Positions 56,670-64,000 of a DNA stretch of 64,000 bases are shown piece after piece. Source of the stretch: Stieleria maiorica (GTDB lineage Bacteria; Planctomycetota; Planctomycetia; Pirellulales; Pirellulaceae); contig NZ_CP036264.1 in NCBI RefSeq assembly GCF_008035925.1, positions 1,139,774-1,203,773 of the forward strand, in the 5' to 3' direction. Under the pieces are notes generated by a model, which had not been told where the DNA came from, made no database searches, and saw only the letters and a list, made by a program, of their open reading frames with translations. How positions within the stretch are numbered: the stretch's first letter is position 1; each line of letters starts with the position of its first letter. The position numbers and the translations under genes are program-made.

Positions 56670-57584
56670 ATGTGCCGTTTGTCCGTACGCGTTGCCACCA
56701 TTGCGTTCACGCTTGCTCTGGTGATGCCGTCGACTCTGTCCGCACAAGGAGCGAAAAAGAAGGTTGCCCCGCCGCCCCAACCGGGGCCGGTCAAACTGCC
56801 GACCAAGGACGGTTTGGAACTGGCCGGGTATTACTTCGGGTCCAACAAGGGCAAGGAAGCGATCCCGGTGATGATCGTCCATGAGTGGAAAGGGCAAAAG
56901 GCACCTTACGGCAAGCTGTGCACCGCGCTTCGCGATGCCGGGTGCGCCGTGCTGGCCCTGGACTATCGCGGGCACGGCGGTTCGCGCGAATACACCGACC
57001 CCAGCGGGACGACCCAGGAATTCGATCTGGAACGGATGCGCAAGCAGCACGTCCTGGCGATCGTCAAGTACGACCTGGACGCGGCCAAAGCCTTCCTGGA
57101 AAAGGAAAACAACGAAGGAAAGTTGAACCTGAACGCGTTGGTGGTTATCGGCGTCCGCGAAGGTTGTGTGTTGGCGGCCGGTTGGACCCAACGCGACTGG
57201 AGCTTCGTACCGGTGGGGACACGCAAACAAGGCCAAGATGTCAAAGCACTGGTCCTGGTTTCCCCGAAACGGCTTCTAAAGGGCGTCCCGATCGAGTCGT
57301 CACTGGGAGTCCCCACGGTCGCGGCCTTGCCCACCATGATGGTGGTCGGCGAAGGATCCGAGGAGCAGAGTGATACGAGCCGCATCTACAAACGCCTTGA
57401 GGCCGCCAAGAAACGAATCAGCGGCGGCAAGGATCCCGAGGGGTTGGAATTGATGGAGGTCAAGCAACCACTGGGCGGGCCATTTCTGGTCAACGAGTCG
57501 GCCAAGGTGATCCCCGAGATCGTCAAATTCGTGACCTCGCAGGTGCCGATCAGCGACACCGATAACCCCTGGATCGAACGCTAA
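56670..57584 (+). CDS. secreted alpha/beta-hydrolase-fold protein lacking the catalytic nucleophile
   Basis: 304 residues from ATG 56670, with AGGAG at 56659-56663, six bases upstream. The signal peptide ends near LSAQG. Fold motifs are MIVHEWKGQKAPYGKL (about 68-83), CAVLALDYRGHGGS (92-105) and LVVIGVREGCVLAAGW (157-172). The last one is the nucleophile elbow, but it reads G-V-R-E-G instead of G-x-S-x-G, so no Ser, Cys or Asp occupies the nucleophile position. Likely inactive as an esterase, or with another role. Confidence 0.85.
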   Translation: MCRLSVRVATIAFTLALVMPSTLSAQGAKKKVAPPPQPGPVKLPTKDGLELAGYYFGSNKGKEAIPVMIVHEWKGQKAPYGKLCTALRDAGCAVLALDYRGHGGSREYTDPSGTTQEFDLERMRKQHVLAIVKYDLDAAKAFLEKENNEGKLNLNALVVIGVREGCVLAAGWTQRDWSFVPVGTRKQGQDVKALVLVSPKRLLKGVPIESSLGVPTVAALPTMMVVGEGSEEQSDTSRIYKRLEAAKKRISGGKDPEGLELMEVKQPLGGPFLVNESAKVIPEIVKFVTSQVPISDTDNPWIER

Positions 57585-57634
57585 GAGGGTGCGTTCCACC
57601 TCCGTTTAATCTTCCGGTTGCCGATGCGTTGGGA

Positions 57635-57717
57635 GAGTCGCCGTGTTCTCCGAACTCGGCCTCGGCGAAAAAGCGGAGCTTTGCTCCGCGCCGACCTCGG
57701 AGAGGACGGCGACTGTC
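57635..57717. repeat. nested inverted repeat between convergent genes
   Basis: Core hairpin GCGGAGC-TTT-GCTCCGC (57673-57689), enclosed by imperfect arms AGTCGCCGT...TCTCCGA and TCGGAGA...ACGGCGACT. It lies between convergent genes, so it may act as a bidirectional terminator or be a dispersed repeat. Confidence 0.7.
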
Positions 57718-57750
57718 CAACCTAGCCGAAAACGAATCTTCGGAAGACGA

Positions 57751-59376
57751 CTAGTTTTTTCTCGGTTTGGGAACGTGACGGTACTGGCCGCCGTTTTGCG
57801 CGGCGATCCGCCGCATCCGGCTCTCTCCGTCGCGGCTGTGGTAACCGATCGTGTGCACGATGCTGATCGGGTCGTCGTCCCCGAACAGGTTGTCGACGCG
57901 ATTGATGTCCTGCAACAGGTCTTCGATCCGCTGTGGAAATTCGCCGTCGGACAACAGGAAGATGACGTCGGGGTTCAACTCCAGTGCAAACGGCAAGGCG
58001 TCATAGGGCGCGCGCCCGCGATCCATCCGGATCGTCTTCGCCCAGCGCTGTAGTCGGTGTTTGTTTTCCGGCGTGGCATAGACGCTGCGCGGTTCGTCTT
58101 GATCGAGAGATGACAATCGCATGTAGTCCGGCTGGGCGTCAAAGAAGATGACATAAAACCGCTGCTCGGGCTTCAGCAAGTTGATCGAGCGCAACAACTC
58201 CGCTCGTGCCGATTCAAATGCGTTTCCCATGCTGCCGCTGCTGTCGACCAGATAAACGAAATGGTTCCCGCCGCCGTCGACGCCACAGAAATCCATCGTT
58301 GCGTCGGAGTCGGATTTCAGAGACATCGCCGCGGCGCTGGACGGATCACCGCTGAGCATCGAATCGATCATCGGGCTCGGGGGCGTCGGCGGCGCTTCGC
58401 GGAGGATCTCGCTGATCGGGATCTCCCCAAGGTCACTGATTTCGGACGGTACTTCGCTGGGGGTCGGCTCGCTGGAGGGCGGCTGGAGCGTCGGGGTTTC
58501 AATGGTCAGTGATTCGATCGCCAATTCGTCCGTTTCGGCGACCGACCCGGCGATCGCGATCTGATCCCTCGGCGGCGGCGAAGCCAACGTCAGCAGCGCC
58601 AGACCCAGCAGCAGGAAACCGTGAAACAGTGCGCTCAACAACCAAGCGGCGGGTCTGCGTCGCTGCGGTGTCGGGTCTGGTGATTCCGTGGCAAGGTCTG
58701 CCGCCAAATGGAGGGCCAGTTCCACTCGGTCGGGCGCCACGGCATCGGTTCGATGATTTCGGTCTTTGGTGTCTTGGTGGTGTTCCGGCTTAGGCGGCTT
58801 CTGTTTCGACGGCCGATCCAAAACCTCTCGCACCTGATTCCACCCGCCAAACAGCGTGGTGGTTCTCGGGTTTGATCGAGGGCTTGTTCGATCGATCTTG
58901 GTCGCCGTCTCGCTGGCGTCAGACAGATCGCTGGTGTCAGATTCCGGTCGAGTGTGTGGTGGGACCTCGGTCGCAGCGATGCGTCCGATTACCTCGGCGG
59001 CTTTCGGACGTCGTGCCCGCGGCGAATCGAGCTGATAGCGAGGCGGATCGGCGGCCTCGATCCGATTGGCACGCTGCGCGATTTGATGCAGAGAGTCGGC
59101 TGGGTGGCCTTTCGGATGGATGATGCCGCCGAGCCGCTGAATCTGTAACTCCAATTCCGCGGCTTGTGTGTCCAGTCTTGCCGCGTCGGCGTCCAATCGC
59201 GCGGCGCTGGCAGCCAGCCGTGCCGCTTCGGCTCGACTGCGAATCCGGTCGAGTTCCAGTTGCAGCTCGCGCAATCGATTCGGATCGGACGGCCGTTTGC
59301 CACCTTGGGGGGCCGGCCTTCGCGGGACCGGATCGGTCAGAAGACCGGATCGGGAATCGTTCGGTGACTCGGACAT
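57751..59376 (-). CDS. VWA-domain membrane protein with coiled coil
   Basis: About 541 residues from MSESPNDSRSGLL (ATG 59376); the upstream frame from 59469 is only the translated 18-bp repeat. Residues 30-95 form a coiled coil with Ala/Arg/Asp/Leu heptads. A membrane helix is at about residues 235-260 (LLSALFHGFLLLGLALLTLA). The C-terminal VWA domain has the MIDAS motif DSSGSM and LLSDGEFPQR. Expected to be a membrane-anchored metal-binding adhesion or regulatory protein. It converges with the hydrolase-fold gene and is divergent from the next. Confidence 0.85.
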   Translation of the reverse strand: MSESPNDSRSGLLTDPVPRRPAPQGGKRPSDPNRLRELQLELDRIRSRAEAARLAASAARLDADAARLDTQAAELELQIQRLGGIIHPKGHPADSLHQIAQRANRIEAADPPRYQLDSPRARRPKAAEVIGRIAATEVPPHTRPESDTSDLSDASETATKIDRTSPRSNPRTTTLFGGWNQVREVLDRPSKQKPPKPEHHQDTKDRNHRTDAVAPDRVELALHLAADLATESPDPTPQRRRPAAWLLSALFHGFLLLGLALLTLASPPPRDQIAIAGSVAETDELAIESLTIETPTLQPPSSEPTPSEVPSEISDLGEIPISEILREAPPTPPSPMIDSMLSGDPSSAAAMSLKSDSDATMDFCGVDGGGNHFVYLVDSSGSMGNAFESARAELLRSINLLKPEQRFYVIFFDAQPDYMRLSSLDQDEPRSVYATPENKHRLQRWAKTIRMDRGRAPYDALPFALELNPDVIFLLSDGEFPQRIEDLLQDINRVDNLFGDDDPISIVHTIGYHSRDGESRMRRIAAQNGGQYRHVPKPRKN

Positions 59377-59384
59377 GTCAGCGA

Positions 59385-59456
59385 CTCGGTTGCCCCCTGT
59401 GGCTCGGTTGCTCCCTGTGGCTCGGTTGCTCCCTGTGGCTCGGTTGCTCCGTGTGA
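59385..59456. repeat. 18-bp tandem repeat, 4 copies
   Basis: Unit CTCGGTTGCTCCCTGTGG, starting at 59385, 59403, 59421 and 59439, with the outer units diverged. It lies upstream of the VWA gene and in an open frame with it, but probably within its leader. Confidence 0.9.
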
Positions 59457-59639
59457 ACGGCACTTGCAACGTGAATCGCCTTTATCGCCCCCTGGCGGAC
59501 GTGGTGCAAGGTCCACACCGGCGGGGGTGCTCAATTTTTGAACTCACCTTGCCCCGAAGCTCGCGCGGCAGCTATAGCCAAAGTTCCAACAAGCGAACGG
59601 AAGGATGTCGTTCGCCACGTCTTACAGGAATGGTGTGCC

Positions 59640-60905
59640 ATGCGTTTTTGCCCGAACCGATCCATTGCAAGCCTCGCGACAACGATCGCACCGCTACTGC
59701 TCACGTTTACCGTTCTGGGCGGCCCAGTGCTGGCGCAGGGATTGGGGTTGCCCGATTCGGGCGTTGCACCTTCGGCGGCGGCAGCTTCTGCAGCGAGCCG
59801 GCCGCAAAACGCGGGCACGCCACCGAGTCTGCAAAACCAACCCGCTGCGGCACCCAGCCGACCGACGCCGCTTCCCGGCGGTGGACAGGCCGGCGGAGGC
59901 GGAAATCTGCCGCAAACGGCCGGCCAGGAGCATCGTGTTTATGATTTGCGACCCTACACCGGCTACCTGACCAACCATGATCGCCCCGAGCAGGCGATCG
60001 TCGACTGGGTGCTGCGTGAAACGGGCACCGACGTCTGGTTCACCTCTCCGTTCGGGTTTTTGAACGCCGACCGCGATCAGTTGTCGGTTTATCACACACG
60101 AGAAATGCACGAAGTGGTTTCTGGGATCGTGGACCGATTTGTCGCCGGCGAAAAGGATCCTCAGGTGTTGTCACTGAAAGTGATGACGGTTGGCAATCCG
60201 AATTGGCGGTCGCGGGCGCACCTGTTGATGCAGCACGTCAACGTCGACTCGCCGGGCGTCCAAGCGTGGCTATTGAGCAAAGAAAACGCGGCGTTGGTGT
60301 TGAATCTGCTTCGTCAGCGGACCGACACCCGCCAGGTCCAGGCGTTGGATCTGATCACATACAACGGCCAGACCGAGAAATTGGCCAGCACCCGCGGTCG
60401 AAATTACGTCCAAAACGTCAAACCCGCCGCGACGGGGTGGCCGCCTTACGAGCCCGAAACGGGGGAAATCCAAGAGGGCTATCGATTGGAAATCAGCCCA
60501 TTGTTGAGCGTCGATGGGTCGGCGATCGATTGCGTGATCAAGGCATCGATCGACCAAGTTGACCAGCTCAAGCCGGTCGAGCTGGATCTGCCCCTGCCCA
60601 ACGCCCAGGTCCACCGCACCAAAATCGACGTGCCTCAGGTCGTCAGCTGGCGGCTGCACGAGCGTTTCCGTTGGCCGTCCGACATGGTGCTGTTGCTGTC
60701 ATGCGGCGTGATCGCCAGCCCGGAACGCCCGCAGGCGGCGCTGCCGCTGTTGAACCTGGAAATGCTGACCGGAACGACCGCCGGCCGCGCCGATGCGTTG
60801 ATGTTCATCGAGTTTCGCGGTCGGGCCTCGGAAAATTTGACCACCACGCCGCTGGTCCCCCAGATCTCCGCCGGTTACGGGGCACCCAATCGCGGTCGAT
60901 ACTGA
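59640..60905 (+). CDS. secreted protein of unknown function, possibly secretin-like
   Basis: 421 residues from ATG 59640, which has AGGA about 12 bases upstream and opens a signal peptide ending near GPVLAQG. Residues 40-90 are Ala/Pro/Gly-rich. The folded part begins with HRVYDLRPYTGYLTNHDRP, reminiscent of the YDLR motifs at the start of planctomycete secretin-type proteins. The last 170 residues have a pattern (LISPLLSVDGSAIDCVIKA-like) similar to C-terminal secretin beta-strands, but this is too weak to assign. Likely periplasmic or outer-membrane. Confidence 0.75.
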   Translation: MRFCPNRSIASLATTIAPLLLTFTVLGGPVLAQGLGLPDSGVAPSAAAASAASRPQNAGTPPSLQNQPAAAPSRPTPLPGGGQAGGGGNLPQTAGQEHRVYDLRPYTGYLTNHDRPEQAIVDWVLRETGTDVWFTSPFGFLNADRDQLSVYHTREMHEVVSGIVDRFVAGEKDPQVLSLKVMTVGNPNWRSRAHLLMQHVNVDSPGVQAWLLSKENAALVLNLLRQRTDTRQVQALDLITYNGQTEKLASTRGRNYVQNVKPAATGWPPYEPETGEIQEGYRLEISPLLSVDGSAIDCVIKASIDQVDQLKPVELDLPLPNAQVHRTKIDVPQVVSWRLHERFRWPSDMVLLLSCGVIASPERPQAALPLLNLEMLTGTTAGRADALMFIEFRGRASENLTTTPLVPQISAGYGAPNRGRY

Positions 60906-60990
60906 GATACACCCCCTCTTTGCCAATTCCCCCAGAGCCTAGAATACGCCTCACCCGTATTCTTTCTGTTCCGCGTCGCTCGGCTGATTC

Positions 60991-62301
60991 ATGGATAATG
61001 CCCCGTACCGACGAGTGGTCATCACCGGTGTCGGTGTTGTCACTCCACTGGGAAACGACCCCGATGGTTTACTTTCCGGCTTGCGTTCCGGTCGCAGCGG
61101 CATTGGGCCGTTGACGCAGGTTCCCCATGGCGTGCTTTCGGTCGACTACGGCGCCGAGGCGTCGGAGTTCACCGGCGACATCGCGGACTATGGTCCGATG
61201 GACAAAAAGCTGCAGCGGACGATTCGCAAGGGCAGCAAGGTGATGTGCCGCGAAATCGAAATGGGCGTCGCCGTCGCGCAACGGGCGCTCAACGACGCGG
61301 GGCTGGACGCCGACCAGCGGGATCGCGATCGAACCGGAGTGCTGTACGGATGTGACTACATCATGTCCCAGCCGATCGAGTTCGCCTCGGGGATCGCAAA
61401 ATGCATGGACTCCGACGGCCGATTCGATTTCAGCCGCTGGGGTGAACAGGGCAAACCCGAAGTCAACCCGCTGTGGTTGTTGAAGTACCTGCCGAACATG
61501 CCGGCCAGCCACGTGGCGATCTACAACGATCTGCGCGGCCCGAACAATTCGATCACGGTGCGGGAGGCATCGGCCAACTTGGCGATCGCCGAGGCCTATT
61601 CGACGCTCGCTCGGGGACAGGCCGACGTCTTGTTGGTCGGATCGACCGGATCGCGGATTCATCCGCTGCGTTCATTGCACGCCGACATGCAGGAGACATT
61701 GGCAAAGAATCAATCGGACCCGTCGACGATGAGCCGACCGTTCACGGCCACACGCGACGGCAGCGTGCTCGGGGAAGGTGCCGGCGCGATGGTTTGTGAG
61801 ACGCTCGAACACGCGCAGGCCCGCGGGGCAACGATCTTGGGAGAAATCGTCGGTTACGGCAGCAGCGCCGTCGGACCGGTGTTTGGCCAGCGGTTTCTCC
61901 AACAAGCGATCGCCAACGTCCTGCGTTCGGCCTTGGGCGACGAAGACAAATCCGACATCGGTCACATCCATGCCCACGGATTGGGAACGGTTGAGTGTGA
62001 TGCGCAGGAATCCGCGGCGATCCAGGATATTTTTGGAGCGCCCGATCAACAGCCACCGGTGACGACGGCCAAAGGACACCTCGGCAACTTGGGGGCCGGT
62101 GGCGGCATGGTCGAAACGATCGCCAGTTTGAAATCGCTCGGCGAAAACCTGTTCCCGATTCGCAATTGCGACACGCCCGCGGACGATTGTGCGATCAACG
62201 CCTGTGTGAATGATTCGACCGCCGCAGGCAAACAGTTCATCAATGTCAACGTGACGCCGCAGGGGCAAGCGAGCGCCATCCGCATCCGCGCGTTCGAATG
62301 A
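60991..62301 (+). CDS. beta-ketoacyl synthase homologue with altered catalytic triad
   Basis: 436 residues, KAS I/II (FabF-like) fold. Starts VVITGVGVVTPLGND. Aligned without gaps to the E. coli FabF active-site region, LRGPSISIATACTSG corresponds to LRGPNNSITVREASA, so the nucleophile Cys163 is replaced by Glu192. His329 in HIHAHGLGT matches FabF His303. The third catalytic residue in KSMTGH is replaced: the same position in KGHLGN is Asn366, while Lys361 is kept. Normal condensation is therefore unlikely. Cys-to-Gln/Glu changes are known in chain-length factors and KSQ decarboxylases. It is directly followed by a malic enzyme gene, 30 bases downstream. Confidence 0.88.
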   Translation: MDNAPYRRVVITGVGVVTPLGNDPDGLLSGLRSGRSGIGPLTQVPHGVLSVDYGAEASEFTGDIADYGPMDKKLQRTIRKGSKVMCREIEMGVAVAQRALNDAGLDADQRDRDRTGVLYGCDYIMSQPIEFASGIAKCMDSDGRFDFSRWGEQGKPEVNPLWLLKYLPNMPASHVAIYNDLRGPNNSITVREASANLAIAEAYSTLARGQADVLLVGSTGSRIHPLRSLHADMQETLAKNQSDPSTMSRPFTATRDGSVLGEGAGAMVCETLEHAQARGATILGEIVGYGSSAVGPVFGQRFLQQAIANVLRSALGDEDKSDIGHIHAHGLGTVECDAQESAAIQDIFGAPDQQPPVTTAKGHLGNLGAGGGMVETIASLKSLGENLFPIRNCDTPADDCAINACVNDSTAAGKQFINVNVTPQGQASAIRIRAFE

Positions 62302-62331
62302 TTCGAACCGATCCAATCACCCGCTTCTGCC

Positions 62332-63765
62332 ATGTCTCACCACAGCCCATCGTACGCCATCACCGCTCGTCTCCGCTATCGGGACCAGCCGGGGCTGCTC
62401 GGGAAAATCACCACCGCGATCGGTGACGCCAACGGGTTCATCGGCGCGGTCGACATCGTCGGCGTTTCCGACGGTTTGATCTCGCGCGACATCACGGTCA
62501 ACGCCACCAACGTCGAACACGGCCAGGAAATCGTCCAGGCGATCCGCCAGATCAGCGGGATCGAAGTCGTCCACGTGTCCGACCGCGTGTTCCTGATGCA
62601 CTTGGGCGGCAAGATCGAAGTCAATTCGAAGATGCCGATCAAGACCCGTGACGATCTTTCGATGGCCTACACGCCGGGCGTTGCGCGGGTGTGCATGGCG
62701 ATCCATGAAGACCGCGAATCGTCGTTCGCATTGACGATTCGCAAAAACACCGTCGCCGTCGTCAGCGACGGAAGTGCGGTGTTGGGGCTGGGGAACATCG
62801 GCCCGCGTGCCGCCATGCCGGTGATGGAAGGCAAGGCGATGTTGTTCAAAGAGTTCGGCGAAGTCGATGCGTTTCCGATCTGTTTGGACACGCAGGACAC
62901 CGAGCAAATCATCGCCACCGTCAAACAGCTCGCCCCCACCTTCGGCGGCATCAACCTGGAAGACATCTCCGCACCGCGATGCATCGAGATCGAAGAGCGG
63001 CTCGAACGCGAGCTCGAGATCCCCGTCTTTCATGATGATCAACACGGGACCGCGATCGTGGTCCTGGCGGGACTGAAGAACTCGATGCGTTACCTGCAAA
63101 AAGAACTCGCCGCAGCACGGGTCGTGATCAACGGTGCCGGCGCCGCAGGGACCGCGATCGCAAAGCTGTTGATTCAAGCCGGCGTCCAGGACATCGTGGT
63201 CTGCGACAGCAAGGGTGCGATCCACAACGGCCGCACAGACATCGGCAACAATTCGATCAAGGTCTGGTTGTCCGAAAACACCAACCGGGGCGGACAATCC
63301 GGTACCCTCTCGGACGTGATCCGTGGCAAAGATGTCTTTATCGGCGTCAGCATTGCCAACGTGCTCAGCGAAGACGATGTCGCTTCGATGGGCGAAGACG
63401 CCGTGGTGTTCGCCCTGGCCAACCCGGACCCGGAAATCGATCCCCTGGTCGCCGAGAAACACGTGCGAATCGTCGCGACAGGCCGCAGCGACCATTCCAA
63501 CCAGATCAACAACGTGCTGTGCTTCCCCGGGTTGTTTCGTGGCGTCCTGGACGTCCGTGCCCGCGGAATCAACGATGCCATGAAACTTGCCGCCGCCGAT
63601 GCGATCGCCGACGTGATTGCACCGGAAAACCTGACCAATCACTACGTGATTCCCAGCGTCTTTGACCGCCGCGTCTGCGGCGTCGTCGCCAAGGCGGTCG
63701 CGCAATCGGCCCTCGATACCGGACTCGCGCGGCGACAGGCCAAACAGGCCTATCCGGTGACGTAG
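62332..63765 (+). CDS. NAD(P)-dependent malic enzyme with N-terminal ACT domain
   Basis: 477 residues. An ACT-like domain occupies about residues 8-85 (LRYRDQPGLLGKITTAIGDA), usually an allosteric sensor of a small ligand such as an amino acid. The malic enzyme domain follows: AYTPGVARV with Tyr113, SDGSAVLGLGNIGP, FHDDQHGTAIVVLAGL, and the NAD(P)-binding INGAGAAGTAIAKLL. The C-terminus ends near VCGVVAKAVAQSAL. It decarboxylates malate to pyruvate. NAD or NADP use cannot be decided by eye. It lies downstream of the ketosynthase homologue and may be cotranscribed. Confidence 0.93.
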   Translation: MSHHSPSYAITARLRYRDQPGLLGKITTAIGDANGFIGAVDIVGVSDGLISRDITVNATNVEHGQEIVQAIRQISGIEVVHVSDRVFLMHLGGKIEVNSKMPIKTRDDLSMAYTPGVARVCMAIHEDRESSFALTIRKNTVAVVSDGSAVLGLGNIGPRAAMPVMEGKAMLFKEFGEVDAFPICLDTQDTEQIIATVKQLAPTFGGINLEDISAPRCIEIEERLERELEIPVFHDDQHGTAIVVLAGLKNSMRYLQKELAAARVVINGAGAAGTAIAKLLIQAGVQDIVVCDSKGAIHNGRTDIGNNSIKVWLSENTNRGGQSGTLSDVIRGKDVFIGVSIANVLSEDDVASMGEDAVVFALANPDPEIDPLVAEKHVRIVATGRSDHSNQINNVLCFPGLFRGVLDVRARGINDAMKLAAADAIADVIAPENLTNHYVIPSVFDRRVCGVVAKAVAQSALDTGLARRQAKQAYPVT

Positions 63766-63786
63766 GGTGGGAAACGCTTCCCCGAC

Positions 63787-63811
63787 TCGTTCCGAGGCTC
63801 CGCCTTGGTTG
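63787..63811. repeat. truncated palindromic repeat
   Basis: CTCGTTCCGAGGCTCCGCCTTGG resembles the first palindrome of the 143-bp family (17771-17890, 32905-33333). It is a lone, decayed copy. Confidence 0.7.
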
Positions 63812-63872
63812 CGCAATCTCGTTCGATTCGTTCGTAGGGTTTTGGCGTCTTCGATTCGGCACAACCCTCTTG

Positions 63873-63965
63873 TGAATCAGCCGTTTGGCGCCAGCCTACG
63901 GGCCTCCGTCGACGCTGAGGTGCCCGAACGCTGAGGTGCCCGAACGCTTGCGCGAATCGGCTGAT
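63873..63965. repeat. ATCAGCCGTTT...CGGCTGAT inverted repeat, copy 2
   Basis: Left arm ATCAGCCGTTTGGCGC and right arm GCGCGAATCGGCTGAT are reverse-complement related with mismatches. Inside is a 16-bp tandem unit (ACGCTGAGGTGCCCGA, twice, 63912-63943). Same family as 52361-52443. Confidence 0.85.
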
Positions 63966-64000
63966 CTCACTCGTGTTTCGTCGCCCGAGGGTTACTGTGA

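Noticed and set aside
62317..63864. Minus-strand ORF of 515 codons
   Set aside because: Antisense to the malic enzyme gene; the real gene has clear conserved motifs.

Overview
The window reads as chromosomal DNA of a planctomycete, most likely a Pirellulaceae member of the Rhodopirellula/Stieleria type. The indications are protein families typical of that group: a DUF1559 protein, a cadherin-like/beta-propeller surface protein with the N-terminal LEPR-XLL-type motif, a sulfatase, a DUF1570-like metallopeptidase, a ThuA protein, an Uma2 protein, many secreted proteins of unknown function and very many hairpin-forming intergenic repeats. The DNA is GC-rich, so long antisense shadow ORFs are common; they were left out. 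No rRNA, CRISPR array, phage or transposase gene was found. There is one tRNA, Arg(TCG), at 8016-8089. The species assignment is inference.

Layout. 1-8 kb: DUF1559 protein, dtd, two adjacent minisatellites, two secreted unknowns, a DUF1328/SDR/unknown cluster, a frameshifted lipoprotein with a ZipA-C-like domain, an Uma2 protein and the tRNA. 8.6-10.3 kb: an AspT/YidE-type transporter. 10.5-22 kb: an ECF sigma factor, a VWA protein with an anti-sigma-like N-terminus, and a 2383-residue membrane/periplasmic protein, all on the minus strand. 22.5-32.9 kb: LEPR-XLL propeller protein, LarA-like protein coupled to a gluzincin-LRR protein, HtrA-type protease, polytopic membrane protein and S41 protease. 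32.9-38.6 kb: a 3 x 143 bp repeat, a secreted protein with a DPF/NPF-rich tail, a small ORF, glmS and a small Rossmann-like protein. 38.6-44.4 kb: two divergent Hsp70-family proteins plus DUF2760, with an inverted-repeat-bounded insert between the Hsp70 genes. 44.6-52.2 kb: ThuA protein, secreted unknown, FdhF/YdeP oxidoreductase, and a translationally coupled sulfatase/redoxin/membrane protein trio. 52.5-64 kb: MMPL/RND exporter, a small secreted protein followed by a Tat-signal-like orphan peptide, DJ-1/PfpI protein, a hydrolase-fold protein lacking the nucleophile, a VWA membrane protein, a secreted unknown, a ketosynthase homologue with altered catalytic residues, and an ACT-malic enzyme.

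How the genes may work together. The sigma/VWA/giant-protein locus looks like a cell-surface signalling or envelope module of about 11.5 kb. The Hsp70-Hsp70-DUF2760 set looks like one chaperone-like operon. The HtrA and S41 proteases, the gluzincin and the secreted unknowns point to a window rich in envelope functions. The strongest oddities are a ZipA-C-like domain on a predicted extracytoplasmic lipoprotein in a phylum known to lack FtsZ, a KAS homologue with Glu and Asn in place of the active-site Cys and second His, the inverted-repeat insert between the Hsp70 genes, and at least seven families of palindromic intergenic repeats.
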